A stretch of DNA of 64,000 bases from an uncultured Granulosicoccaceae bacterium. Lineage in GTDB: Bacteria > Pseudomonadota > Gammaproteobacteria > Granulosicoccales > Granulosicoccaceae. Made by a program: the position numbers and the translations under genes. The DNA is taken from assembly GCA_937930305.1 (NCBI GenBank), contig CALGLE010000021.1, positions 1 through 64,000 on the forward strand. Direction: 5' to 3'. This document shows, one piece after another, positions 35,768 through 44,951 of this stretch; the first letter of the stretch is position 1, and the number at the start of each line of letters is the position of its first letter. The notes under the pieces are model-generated. The model was given only the letters and a program-made list of their open reading frames with translations, was not told the origin of the DNA and made no database searches.

Positions 35768-38689
35768 GTGAAAAATTTTTTGAAGTCAGATCGACATCTG
35801 CATAAAGATGAAGCTGTAAGACTTGAGGCTGTCAGTGAATTCGACGCCGACAATCCTGAGCATCAATCTTTGCTGGAATCACTGATCGACACCGATGAGT
35901 CTGTGGCTGTTCGAAAGGCATCGTTGTTAAAAATAAACAGCTTGTCACGTCTAAACCAAGCGATGGGCGCATCAGATGACCCCTCGCTTGCCGCCGCTGC
36001 CACGATGCGTATGAGTGAATTGGTGGGTTCAGGTGATCAAGCCAGCGCACTGGATGGTTTCTTAATCAATGCCAGTGACACCGCTTGTGAAGTGATTGCA
36101 ATTGCCGCCGCAGCGGTTGAGCCTCGACTTAGGGCATTAGCAAAAATAGCGGATGAAGCTTCGTTAGTACGCATTGTGCAGGCATCCAAATATCATGACA
36201 CCCGATTAGCCGCTGCGGAAAAATTGTCCACGCCGGATAGTTTGCGTGCTGCCTTGACCGCCAGTCGATCGCGCGATAAGGAAGTGGCCCGCCACATTCA
36301 ACAACGCCTTGATGTCTTTGCGGAAAAAGAAGCCGGTGAGATTGCAGCACGTCACGCTGCAAATGACACAGTTTCGTCAATGAAAGCACTGGCCAACAGT
36401 GTTTGGTCACCGCAAACAAAAGGTCGATGCGATGCATTAGTGGTGAAGTGGAACGGCTTGGAGGGCGAATTCAAAGCGGCCCAGCAAAAAGCGTTTGATG
36501 AAGAGCGGGCGAAAGTTGATGCGTTGTTAAGGGCTGCGGATGCAAAAGCAGATAAAGACGCTGCAGCCGATAGCGCGGATGCGGCATCCACGGATGCTAA
36601 TAAAGAGAACGCCGATGCGTTGGTGTCTACAGAAACAAAGGCGGGTAACGCACCCCCTGAAACAGCTGCTGCCACTGCTACAGACGAAGCCAACAGTGAA
36701 ATAAGTGGCGCAGAAAAACCGGCAGCGGTTGTTGTGCCTGTCGTGCCAGACGATGACTGTATAAAAGCGATAAAGGCGGGTATTGGGATTGAATCGCTGG
36801 ATGAATTGCCCGCTAAGTTGGCGGCGGTAAAATCTGGCAGTGCTGCCTCGTTGTTAAGTGGCAGTGAGCCTGGTAAGAAATTGATGGCGCACGCGGAAGC
36901 TGTCGCGGTATTGTTTGACCCCCCGTTTGAAATTAATTCTGCCCGTGTGAATGCAGTGACCGAACGTACGCGTCGGGTAGGCACCCTATTAGAAATTAAC
37001 CAGCATTTGCCGGGAATCGATTTAAGCGGTGTGGCCTACATTGAGAAGCTTGGCGAACACAAAGAGGCGTTAGGTGTTCGTATTGGTAAGGCAAAGCAGG
37101 AATCCGAAGACCGAATAAAAGCCACTCATCGACAATTTTCGGCACTCTCTGGCATCGTTAAAGAGGGTAAATGGGGCGCTGCAAGCAGCATGTTTCGTCG
37201 CTTACAGAAAAAAATAAATGCCATGGAATCGGCTGAGAAAACTGTATTTAACGACAAGCTGTCTCGCGCCGAAGAAGAACTGAACACGATGGCGGATTGG
37301 CAAGACTTTGCCGCCCGGCCCAAGCTAGAAGCTTTGTGTGAAAAAATGGAAGCGCTGCCTGCCAAAGAATTAGCCCCCGATGCTTTGGCGAAGGAAGTTC
37401 GCACCTTTCAAAATGAATGGAAAGGTTTAGGGGTGAGTCGTGCCTCCAATGACTTGTGGTCACGATTTAAAACGGCTGGAGATGCTGCCTATGAACCGTG
37501 CAAAGCCTTCTTTGAAGAAAAACAGAAAGAACGCCAGGCTAAGGTTGATAACAAAAAGCAAATTTGTGATCAATTGGATTCAGCGGTTAAAGAAACAGAC
37601 CTTGATGCAGAAACAATCGACTGGAAGGTGTTGCAGCGCACAGTGAATAACGCCAAGCGTGATTGGAGTCGAAATCGCGTAACTGATAGAAAACCCGATC
37701 GAAAGTTAGAAGAGCGCTTTACTCAGCTTTTGAAGCCTGTTGAGACAAAGCTGGCTGAGCAATATGACGCTAATGCTGAGATCAAAAAAGATCTTATCGA
37801 TAAAGTCACCAAGCTTGCCACGGGTGAAATTAATCAACACGCGGCAAACCAAGCGCGCAGCCTGCAAGCGAATTGGAAGGCGGTGGGCATTACGCGACGC
37901 AAAGAAGATCAAGTTTTGTGGGAACAGTTCAATGAGCAATGCCGCACCATATTTAAAACCATAAAAGATGCAGAGCGTGAAAAGTACAAGGCCAGTATGG
38001 GGCATGTATTTCGTGCGAAAGATATTATCAAAACCTTAAAACAGCATGCTAAGAAAGGTGATGCTGATGACGCCACTATTCAGGCATTAACCGTCGAATT
38101 TAATAGTCTGGCTGAATTTCCTGAGCGGGATAAGAAGTTCTTGCTTCGAGATTTTCGAGGTGCGCTGGATGCTAATAATAAGCGCCAGGAAACCAAAACT
38201 CGCCAGAAGCGTCTGCAAGTGTTTGATGAGGTTAAGCGCTGTGTCGGTTTGTGCGAGCAGCTTGAAGATGTGGTGGAAAACCCCGACATGATGACGGGCA
38301 CGTTTATAGAAGAAATGACCGATGCTTGGGACGCGACTGAAGTAACGCTACCTAAAGACTGGTCCTCCTTACTAACGGCGCGACGGGATGCGGCGATTGC
38401 GCATATCAATGCCTCAACACAATACGACTATGAGAAGGCCGAAGCTGCTCGGCGAGATTTACTCATTCGCATGGAAGTGGTGGCCGACATTGATACTCCA
38501 GCGGAAGACAAAGCACTTCGAATGGCGTTTCAATTAGCGAATTTGCAACAAGGCATGACGGGATCGGCTGTGGCCGATAAAAAATCTGAATTGAAGTCCC
38601 TCGAGCGAGACTGGCTGTCAATGGCGCCGGCGCTTAAGGAAAAGCGAGATGCGCTGAATTCTCGTTACATAAAAGCGATGAAAGGCTAA
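35768..38689 (+). CDS. Large DUF349-domain helical protein
   Basis: 973 residues starting at GTG 35768. The N-terminal 200 look like short helical repeats (HEAT-like). An Ala/Asp/Glu-rich low-complexity linker follows (about 240-330), then several DUF349 repeats, each with a W-K-x-L/V element (EEWKGLG-like NEWKGLGVSR, ANWKAVGITRRKEDQVLWEQFNEQC). DUF349 proteins are long, charged, coiled-coil-like and have no settled function. It sits between the copper oxidase and an EAL gene, 11 bases before the latter, so probably co-transcribed with it. Confidence 0.88.
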   Translation: MKNFLKSDRHLHKDEAVRLEAVSEFDADNPEHQSLLESLIDTDESVAVRKASLLKINSLSRLNQAMGASDDPSLAAAATMRMSELVGSGDQASALDGFLINASDTACEVIAIAAAAVEPRLRALAKIADEASLVRIVQASKYHDTRLAAAEKLSTPDSLRAALTASRSRDKEVARHIQQRLDVFAEKEAGEIAARHAANDTVSSMKALANSVWSPQTKGRCDALVVKWNGLEGEFKAAQQKAFDEERAKVDALLRAADAKADKDAAADSADAASTDANKENADALVSTETKAGNAPPETAAATATDEANSEISGAEKPAAVVVPVVPDDDCIKAIKAGIGIESLDELPAKLAAVKSGSAASLLSGSEPGKKLMAHAEAVAVLFDPPFEINSARVNAVTERTRRVGTLLEINQHLPGIDLSGVAYIEKLGEHKEALGVRIGKAKQESEDRIKATHRQFSALSGIVKEGKWGAASSMFRRLQKKINAMESAEKTVFNDKLSRAEEELNTMADWQDFAARPKLEALCEKMEALPAKELAPDALAKEVRTFQNEWKGLGVSRASNDLWSRFKTAGDAAYEPCKAFFEEKQKERQAKVDNKKQICDQLDSAVKETDLDAETIDWKVLQRTVNNAKRDWSRNRVTDRKPDRKLEERFTQLLKPVETKLAEQYDANAEIKKDLIDKVTKLATGEINQHAANQARSLQANWKAVGITRRKEDQVLWEQFNEQCRTIFKTIKDAEREKYKASMGHVFRAKDIIKTLKQHAKKGDADDATIQALTVEFNSLAEFPERDKKFLLRDFRGALDANNKRQETKTRQKRLQVFDEVKRCVGLCEQLEDVVENPDMMTGTFIEEMTDAWDATEVTLPKDWSSLLTARRDAAIAHINASTQYDYEKAEAARRDLLIRMEVVADIDTPAEDKALRMAFQLANLQQGMTGSAVADKKSELKSLERDWLSMAPALKEKRDALNSRYIKAMKG

Positions 38690-38700
38690 GCAGAAAAAAC

Positions 38701-39885
38701 ATGACGCATCCAATTCACCATGATTCACCCACAGCGGAGCAAATCGCTTCTGCGATGGAGCGTGATGAGCTGGTGATGTATTACCAGCCCAAGGTGAGTT
38801 TGTTAACCGGTAATGTGGTTGGGGCTGAAGCGCTTGTGCGTTGGAATGATCCGCACAGCCGAGTGCTCTCACCCAGCGTGTTTTTGCCACAAGCGGAAGC
38901 CGGTGGGCTACTGCACGACATGACTGTTCAGTTGCTTGACGATGTAGTGGCAGCCTGTATTAATGTGCGCCGATGTGCACCGGATTTGGCGTTATCCATT
39001 AATGTTGCCCCCAACGATTTAACATCCCATGCCATCAGTTCCCGTATTGGCAGCTATTTAAGTGGTGGGTCCATCCAGCCACATGAATTGCAAATTGAAA
39101 TCACCGAAAGCATCGTGATGGATAAGTTTGATGTGGTGCTCGCTGAGCTGGGTGAACTTAGTAGCATGGGCATCAAAGTGTTAATGGATGATTTTGGTAC
39201 AGGCTATTCCTCTATTGATCGCTTAAGTCAAATGCCGTTTAGCGCGCTAAAGCTTGATCAAGGTGTTGTGCGTCGCATGACCACCTCTTCGCAAAATTTA
39301 AACACGGTACGCTCCGCTGTTGCCATGGCCAGAGAGCTTGGCATGACGTCCATAGCCGAAGGCGTAGAGAGCATTGAGCAATACAATATTTTAATTGCCA
39401 CAGGTTGTGAAGAGGCACAAGGCTTCTATATCAGTCGTCCGATGCCATTAAATCAATTCATTGATTTTGTAAAAGAAGATCGTCATTTCCCTAGCTCTCA
39501 AATCGGCTGTGTGCATCAGGCAGTGTTCAACATTCTTCGCTATCGTAAGTCCTTATTGGATATTGCCGTCTGCCATGCGTTGGGCAGCGGTAGTGTAGCG
39601 CCATCGATTACTGACACCCGATTATCCTCGTCAGATCACGGGTTCCGAGCCGCAGAATGGTATTTTGGGATTGGCCAACTGTTGAATTACCACGAGTCTT
39701 TTCGAGCCGTGGAAGCACCCCTCATAAAGCTCAATGAATTGGGTTCTGCCTTGCAACGTGAGTTGGTGAGTGGAAGTCCTTCCAGGGCTCACAGTGATCG
39801 CTTACGCGATATCGACAACTACTCCTCATTGGTTGTTTCTGAGTTACATCGATTAGAATCGGCCTTATTAGCTGAACTTGCATAA
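38701..39885 (+). CDS. EAL-domain cyclic-di-GMP phosphodiesterase
   Basis: 394 residues. The EAL domain fills about residues 10-255: the signature EALVRW, NVAPNDL, EITES, DDFGTGYSSI, LKLDQ and EGVES. The metal- and substrate-binding residues are present, so hydrolysis of c-di-GMP to pGpG is likely. About 130 further residues are helical and unassigned (possibly a sensor or oligomerisation part). There is no membrane segment. It lies just behind the DUF349 gene. Confidence 0.92.
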   Translation: MTHPIHHDSPTAEQIASAMERDELVMYYQPKVSLLTGNVVGAEALVRWNDPHSRVLSPSVFLPQAEAGGLLHDMTVQLLDDVVAACINVRRCAPDLALSINVAPNDLTSHAISSRIGSYLSGGSIQPHELQIEITESIVMDKFDVVLAELGELSSMGIKVLMDDFGTGYSSIDRLSQMPFSALKLDQGVVRRMTTSSQNLNTVRSAVAMARELGMTSIAEGVESIEQYNILIATGCEEAQGFYISRPMPLNQFIDFVKEDRHFPSSQIGCVHQAVFNILRYRKSLLDIAVCHALGSGSVAPSITDTRLSSSDHGFRAAEWYFGIGQLLNYHESFRAVEAPLIKLNELGSALQRELVSGSPSRAHSDRLRDIDNYSSLVVSELHRLESALLAELA

Positions 39886-39926
39886 GCTGGCCCAGCCTGT
39901 GCCACCCTCAGATTGACCCAATCAAT

Positions 39927-40733
39927 TCAAAGGGTGCGTTCTTTCAGCTGAGTAAGCGCCTGAATCAACGCCTCATCAAATTCATCGCTATCCCGACCTA
40001 AGCTAGCCATTGCGCAGCGCATATCTTTTTCTAAAATGCCAATCGTAGAATGCGGTGAATACCCGTCGTTGGCCCAGTCTATTTGAGAGAAATTTTTGCT
40101 GTACCAAGTACTGCCTGAGCTGGCGTTGATTACATTCAACAGCATCTGCTCATCAATTCCTTCCGCTCGCGCGTCCGCTAACACACGGCGAGTGACTAAA
40201 ACTGATGCAGCCGCTAGCGTGTTGTTCAGTGTTTTTACGAGCATGCCTTGGCCCAATTCCCCCACACGAAAGTGACTTTTCCCCATCGCATCAAACAACG
40301 GCTGATGACGATCGAGGAGAGAATTTTCCCCCGCCAACATGAATGACAAGCGTCGTTCCTGGGCTGCAATAGGAGCGCCCGACATGGGGGCTTCGACCAA
40401 GCTAATGTGGCTGGGCAAGCGCTGACGCAGCTTAAGAACATCGGGCTTGGCAACGGTGGAGCTAACAATCACATGCTGAGGTGGGTTGGGGTTTTTGTCT
40501 GAGAAAATGGCTTGCTCGTCAAAACACACATCAAATAGGTCGCGAGCTGAACGAACCACCAGCAACAAGGTGTCTGCGTTTGCGTCATGCACGGAATTGA
40601 GGAACTTCAGCTTCGATTGCTGCATGGCTTGGGTTGACTTCACATCAAAGCCGACCACATCAAAGTTGGCCTCTAAAAGACTAATCGCCATGGGTAAACC
40701 CATGGCACCACATCCGGCAACGATAACTCGCAA
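39927..40733 (-). CDS. NAD(P)-dependent beta-hydroxyacid dehydrogenase family protein
   Basis: About 269 residues if it starts at TTG 40733, preceded by GGGGA. The ATG at 40805 would overlap the divergent M48 gene and prefix 24 unlikely residues. The N-terminus is the Rossmann motif VIVAGCGAMGLPMAISLLEANFDVVGFD. EAPMSGAPIAAQERRLSFMLAG and GQGMLVKTLNNTLAA (catalytic Lys) are those of 3-hydroxyisobutyrate/tartronate semialdehyde reductases. Substrate not determined. Slightly short for the family (about 290). Confidence 0.85.
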   Translation of the reverse strand: MRVIVAGCGAMGLPMAISLLEANFDVVGFDVKSTQAMQQSKLKFLNSVHDANADTLLLVVRSARDLFDVCFDEQAIFSDKNPNPPQHVIVSSTVAKPDVLKLRQRLPSHISLVEAPMSGAPIAAQERRLSFMLAGENSLLDRHQPLFDAMGKSHFRVGELGQGMLVKTLNNTLAAASVLVTRRVLADARAEGIDEQMLLNVINASSGSTWYSKNFSQIDWANDGYSPHSTIGILEKDMRCAMASLGRDSDEFDEALIQALTQLKERTL

Positions 40734-40791
40734 GCTGGTAATCCCCGTGATTAAGCTATGAGATAATAGGCGACAGCATACGGGAGAATTT

Positions 40792-41991
40792 ATGAACGCT
40801 GACACCCTTCGTTACCGGAACGATTTAGAACAGGCCGAAGCCTTAAGCGAAGAGCGCGAGGTGAAGCGGGTCACGGAGTGGCTGGAGAAGCAAGAGGCGG
40901 AAGGCTCGACGGGATTGCGCCGTCAGTTATTGGCGACCTCCGTTCGGCTCAGTCGGAAAATGGCGCCTGATATTTATAAACTGTCGGATGAGTGCGTAGA
41001 GCGTTTGTCTATGGATACCCCACTCGAACTCTATGTTTTTAACTCGGCGCAATTTAATGCGATGTGCTTTAAACCTGAGGAGGGCCGGGTATTCGTGATG
41101 TTCTCTTCCAGCTTGTTGGAGGGTTTCTCGCCAAGAGAGCTGCAATTCGTTATGGGCCATGAATTCGGCCATCACATCTACAACCATCACGAAATTCCCA
41201 TCGGTTATTTAGTCAAAGGCCGGCAACGCCCCGATCCCAAACTGGCTTTGCGCTTGTTCGCATGGTCTAGAAATGCAGAAATCTCAGCTGATCGAGCAGG
41301 TGCCTATTGTGCGAATGATCTGCATAGCGTGGCCAGTGCTCTGTTTAAGTTGTCTTCAGGCCTTACCGGTGACTTGGTGAAATTTGATTTAGAAGAATTC
41401 TTGCAGCAAGTTAGTGATATGGAGGTTATTGATTCAGAGCCTGATCGAGATGCACCGCAAGGCGATTGGTTCTCGACGCACCCATTTAGCCCGCTTCGGG
41501 TGAAAGCCCTGCAGTTATTTTTCGCCTCTAAGCTCATGCACCCGTCTGGCACCTCCATAGACAACATGGATGTTGGCGTGCAGCGCTTGATGAGCCTGAT
41601 GGAGCCAAGCTACTTAGATGCTCGTAGCGATGCTGCGATTGCCATGCGCAATTTGTTGTTTGCCGGGGGATTGGTGGTGGCTGATGCCAGCAATGGCATT
41701 TCGGAAGCCGAAGTGGAAGTGTTTGAACGCTTTTTTGACAAGGGCGATGTGAGTGAGAAGCTGAATGTCAATCGCATCCGAGAGGAGCTGCCGCAGCGCA
41801 TTCAGCGGGCTAAAGAGCAAGCCACGGAAACCCAATGCATGCAAGTGATGCGGGATATCTGCGTGATTGCTATGACGGAAGACCATGTGAGTGTTGAGGA
41901 GCGCAATGTATTGAACAGCATTGCCGATGGGCTGGGTATTTCGCGCACTTTCATCTGCCAGACTTTGGCGGAAGACTGTGAGCCAGACTAA
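40792..41991 (+). CDS. M48-type metallopeptidase with TerB-like C-terminal region
   Basis: 399 residues, no signal peptide. The peptidase core has HEFGHH (VMGHEFGHHIYNHHEIP) and the third ligand Glu in NAEISADRAGAY, with THPFSPLRVKAL after it. Residues about 275-395 look like a TerB-type helical domain: FAGGLVVADASNGISEAEVEVFERFF and VIAMTEDHVSVEERNVLNSIADGLGIS have the 'D..hs..E...l' calcium/metal-loop pattern. The combination suggests a cytoplasmic protease with a metal- or stress-sensing tail. Divergent from the dehydrogenase. Confidence 0.85.
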   Translation: MNADTLRYRNDLEQAEALSEEREVKRVTEWLEKQEAEGSTGLRRQLLATSVRLSRKMAPDIYKLSDECVERLSMDTPLELYVFNSAQFNAMCFKPEEGRVFVMFSSSLLEGFSPRELQFVMGHEFGHHIYNHHEIPIGYLVKGRQRPDPKLALRLFAWSRNAEISADRAGAYCANDLHSVASALFKLSSGLTGDLVKFDLEEFLQQVSDMEVIDSEPDRDAPQGDWFSTHPFSPLRVKALQLFFASKLMHPSGTSIDNMDVGVQRLMSLMEPSYLDARSDAAIAMRNLLFAGGLVVADASNGISEAEVEVFERFFDKGDVSEKLNVNRIREELPQRIQRAKEQATETQCMQVMRDICVIAMTEDHVSVEERNVLNSIADGLGISRTFICQTLAEDCEPD

Positions 41992-41996
41992 TTTAC

Positions 41997-42011
41997 GCAC
42001 CAATATGGTGC
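41997..42011 (+). promoter_or_regulatory. NtrC-like binding site 1
   Basis: GCACCAATATGGTGC fits the NtrC consensus GCACC-N5-GGTGC exactly, with a perfect inverted repeat. It lies 150 bases upstream of amtB, a usual distance for an NtrC enhancer. Confidence 0.7.
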
Positions 42012-42103
42012 AACTAGTTGGCATTTATTTGAAGGTGAGATTCCTATTTTGTACGCATTGAAAGGGTAATAAGTCGATAAAATCGCTGAACCACGAGTGC
42101 TCT

Positions 42104-42118
42104 GCACCATTGTTGTGC
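42104..42118 (+). promoter_or_regulatory. NtrC-like binding site 2
   Basis: GCACCATTGTTGTGC matches GCACC-N5-GGTGC with one mismatch. It is 107 bases from site 1 and about 45 bases before the amtB start. I could not find a convincing sigma-54 -24/-12 pair; TTGGCATTTATTTGAA (42018-42033) has a good -24 half but wrong spacing. Confidence 0.5.
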
Positions 42119-42161
42119 GGTACTTGAGCACGATCAACCCATCTCTGACTCGGTTTACACA

Positions 42162-43355
42162 ATGGAAGCTCTTCAGTCTGGCAGTAATGTCCTATTTGTT
42201 TTGCTTGGCGCTATTTTGGTTCTGTTCATGCACGCGGGCTTCGCTTTTCTAGAAGTGGGCACCGTGCGGGAGAAGAATCAAGTCAACGCGCTGGTTAAAA
42301 TATTCAGTGATTTCGGCGTCTCCACCATCGCCTATTTTTTCATTGGCTACCAAGTGGCTTACGGCATGGATTTTTTCTCCTCCGCCAGTGCTTTATCTGC
42401 GAATAATGGCTATGAGCTGGTCAAGTTTTTCTTCTTGCTCACTTTCGCAGCCGCCATTCCGGCGATTATTTCTGGCGGCATCGCTGAACGCGCTAAATTT
42501 TATCCACAGCTCATTGCATCAGCACTGATCGTTGCGCTGGTATACCCCTTATTTGAGGGGATGGTTTGGAACGGTAATTTTGGTTTCCAAGAGAAAATCA
42601 ATAACATCACAGGGGCTGATTTCCATGATTTCGCAGGTTCCATTGTGGTGCACGGGGTGGGTGGCTGGATTGCTTTAGCGGCGGTGATGCTATTGGGTGC
42701 CCGAACGGGTCGTTACAACAAAGATGGCAGCATTGCCGCAGCGTTTGCGCCGTCCAGCATTCCTTGGTTGGCACTGGGTGCTTGGATCCTCACCGTGGGT
42801 TGGTTTGGGTTTAACGTCATGTCAGCTCAAGAGGTCGCGGGTGTGAGTGGCTTGGTTGCTATGAACTCGTTGATGGCCATGGTGGGCGGCTTGCTGGCGG
42901 CGTTATTTGCAGGCAAAAATGACCCAGGTTTTGTGCACAATGGGCCTTTGGCTGGCCTGGTTGCTGTTTGTGCTGGCTCTGATGTGATGCATCCGATGGG
43001 CTCCTTGGTGGTAGGTGCGGTCGCGGGAGTGTTATTCGTTTGGGCGTTCACGATGGCGCAAAATCGTTGGAAGATTGATGATGTGCTCGGTGTTTGGCCA
43101 CTGCATGGGTTATGTGGCGCCTGGGGTGGTCTTGCCTGCGGCATTTTCGGCCTAGAAGCCTTCGGCGGTTTGGGTGGCGTCTCTTTTGCTGCGCAATTGA
43201 TTGGTACCGTAGCGGGTATATTGATAGCGTTGGCTGGCGGTTTTATTATCTACGGCGGTTTGAAAGCGGTCACCGGCATTCGTCTAAGCGAAGAAGAAGA
43301 ATACGAAGGCGCTGATTTGAGCATTCACAAAATTTCCTCAACTTCCTCGCGCTAA
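42162..43355 (+). CDS. amtB: Ammonium transporter AmtB
   Basis: 397 residues, eleven membrane helices. Family landmarks: FLEVGTVREKNQVNALVKIF near the start, the twin-His pore positions around GSIVVHGVGGW and MHPMGSL/VWPLHGLCGAWGG, and the C-terminal cytoplasmic tail that docks PII. It moves ammonium into the cell and is blocked by GlnK when nitrogen is rich. It lacks the signal peptide of E. coli AmtB. First gene of amtB-glnK, behind NtrC-like sites. Confidence 0.96.
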   Translation: MEALQSGSNVLFVLLGAILVLFMHAGFAFLEVGTVREKNQVNALVKIFSDFGVSTIAYFFIGYQVAYGMDFFSSASALSANNGYELVKFFFLLTFAAAIPAIISGGIAERAKFYPQLIASALIVALVYPLFEGMVWNGNFGFQEKINNITGADFHDFAGSIVVHGVGGWIALAAVMLLGARTGRYNKDGSIAAAFAPSSIPWLALGAWILTVGWFGFNVMSAQEVAGVSGLVAMNSLMAMVGGLLAALFAGKNDPGFVHNGPLAGLVAVCAGSDVMHPMGSLVVGAVAGVLFVWAFTMAQNRWKIDDVLGVWPLHGLCGAWGGLACGIFGLEAFGGLGGVSFAAQLIGTVAGILIALAGGFIIYGGLKAVTGIRLSEEEEYEGADLSIHKISSTSSR

Positions 43356-43730
<375 letters not shown>

Positions 43731-43794
43731 TGCGAAGTACTCTTAGCTCGGAAAGGGGCGGGGCAGCGGTACGCCGCTAACTGAGCTTCCACAA

Positions 43795-43830
43795 AAAAGG
43801 CCGGTGAATGTGATATTCACCGGCCTTTTT
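43795..43830. terminator. Terminator after glnK
   Basis: AAAAGGCCGGTGAAT and ATTCACCGGCCTTTTT pair in a long stem with a small loop and end in a T-run. It also carries an A-run on the other side, so it can serve the convergent LysR gene. Confidence 0.88.
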
Positions 43831-43853
43831 CGTTGATCGATCAACGTCATGCT

Positions 43854-44765
43854 TTAGACGTTTTGTTCCCAAGGTGGGTTGGGTGAAAATTTTGAAACCA
43901 TGAAGTCGGTGAACACTCGTACCTTGTTGCTGAGGTGACGGCGGTGTGGGTAAACCAATTGGATGGTTGAGGAGTCGGCTGCGTGTTCTTGCAGCAACGG
44001 AACCACTAAGCCAGATTTTAAGCTGGGCTGAACCACATAAGTTGCCAAACGAGCGATACCGATGCCTGCCTTGACAGCTTCATGCAGGGCAGAAGCGCTA
44101 TTGGTATGGAAATTTCCCTTAACACGCAGCACCTTGATGCCGTTGTCGGTATTGAATTCCCAGTCATTGAAATGTTGAATAGAGCTGTGCGTGAGACAGT
44201 TCTGCGTTAACAGATCATCGGGTGTGCGCGGTGTACCGTGTTTCGCTAAGTATTCGGGTGAGGCACAGATCACGCGCTTGTTCACCGCTAAGCGTCGAGC
44301 TACCAGTGATTCATCGGTCAGGCCATCGCTGAGTACGATTGCCACGTCAACGCCTTCACCAACCAAATCCACCTCGCGCTCGGACAATTCAAGCTCGACC
44401 CGCAATTCAGGGTAGGTCGCCATGAATTCAGGCATCAGTTTGATCATCTGGATGCGAGCGAAAGCGGACACTGTGGTGACTCGCAAGGTGCCGGTGACCC
44501 GGTCGTGCAGAGCCATGACAGCGTCTTCGGCTTGTTGGATTTCGTCCAAAATCGCGCCACAGCGATCGTGGAAGGCATGACCTTCCGCGGTTAAGCTGAG
44601 CTTACGCGTGGTGCGCTGAAATAGACGTGCTCCCAAACGATCTTCCAGGCGGGTAATGAGCTTACTCACCGCAGAAGGGGTTAAATCAAGTTCACGCGCG
44701 GCCGCCGAGAAGCTGCCCATATCAGCAGCTTTCGAAAACACCAACATCTCGGTGTATTTGTCCAT
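43854..44765 (-). CDS. LysR-family transcriptional regulator
   Basis: 303 residues. An N-terminal winged helix-turn-helix (MLVFSKAADMGSFSAAARELDLTPSAVSKLITRLEDRLGARLFQRTTRKLSLT) is followed by the two-lobed effector domain. The phrase 'GEGVDVAIVLSDGLTDESLVARRL' is typical of the subgroup near DsdC/AaeR-like regulators. It is divergent from the ABC exporter gene 187 bases away, so that gene is the first candidate target. Confidence 0.93.
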   Translation of the reverse strand: MDKYTEMLVFSKAADMGSFSAAARELDLTPSAVSKLITRLEDRLGARLFQRTTRKLSLTAEGHAFHDRCGAILDEIQQAEDAVMALHDRVTGTLRVTTVSAFARIQMIKLMPEFMATYPELRVELELSEREVDLVGEGVDVAIVLSDGLTDESLVARRLAVNKRVICASPEYLAKHGTPRTPDDLLTQNCLTHSSIQHFNDWEFNTDNGIKVLRVKGNFHTNSASALHEAVKAGIGIARLATYVVQPSLKSGLVVPLLQEHAADSSTIQLVYPHRRHLSNKVRVFTDFMVSKFSPNPPWEQNV

Positions 44766-44951
44766 CCGATTAATGCCTCAGATGCATATAAAGTGGTTAG
44801 TAATCATATATTACGCGCATGCAAATAACAATTGCTATTCCTTGCGTCACACTATTTGAATTGAATTGCGTCCATTCTTGAAAAGCGTGCAGGGTTCGAT
44901 ATTTTCAAGCCCTGATTTATGGTTCCCGGCTTGTACGTATGAGGTGAGCGT

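Noticed and set aside
36352-36984. A 210-residue minus-strand frame inside the DUF349 gene
   Set aside because: Low-complexity Ala/Ser-rich mirror of the Ala/Asp/Glu linker on the other strand; no ribosome site or domain. The plus-strand frame is continuous for 973 codons.
42018-42033. Sigma-54 promoter for amtB
   Set aside because: TTGGCA is a good -24 half, but the -12 half is TTGAA and one base too close; not safe to call.
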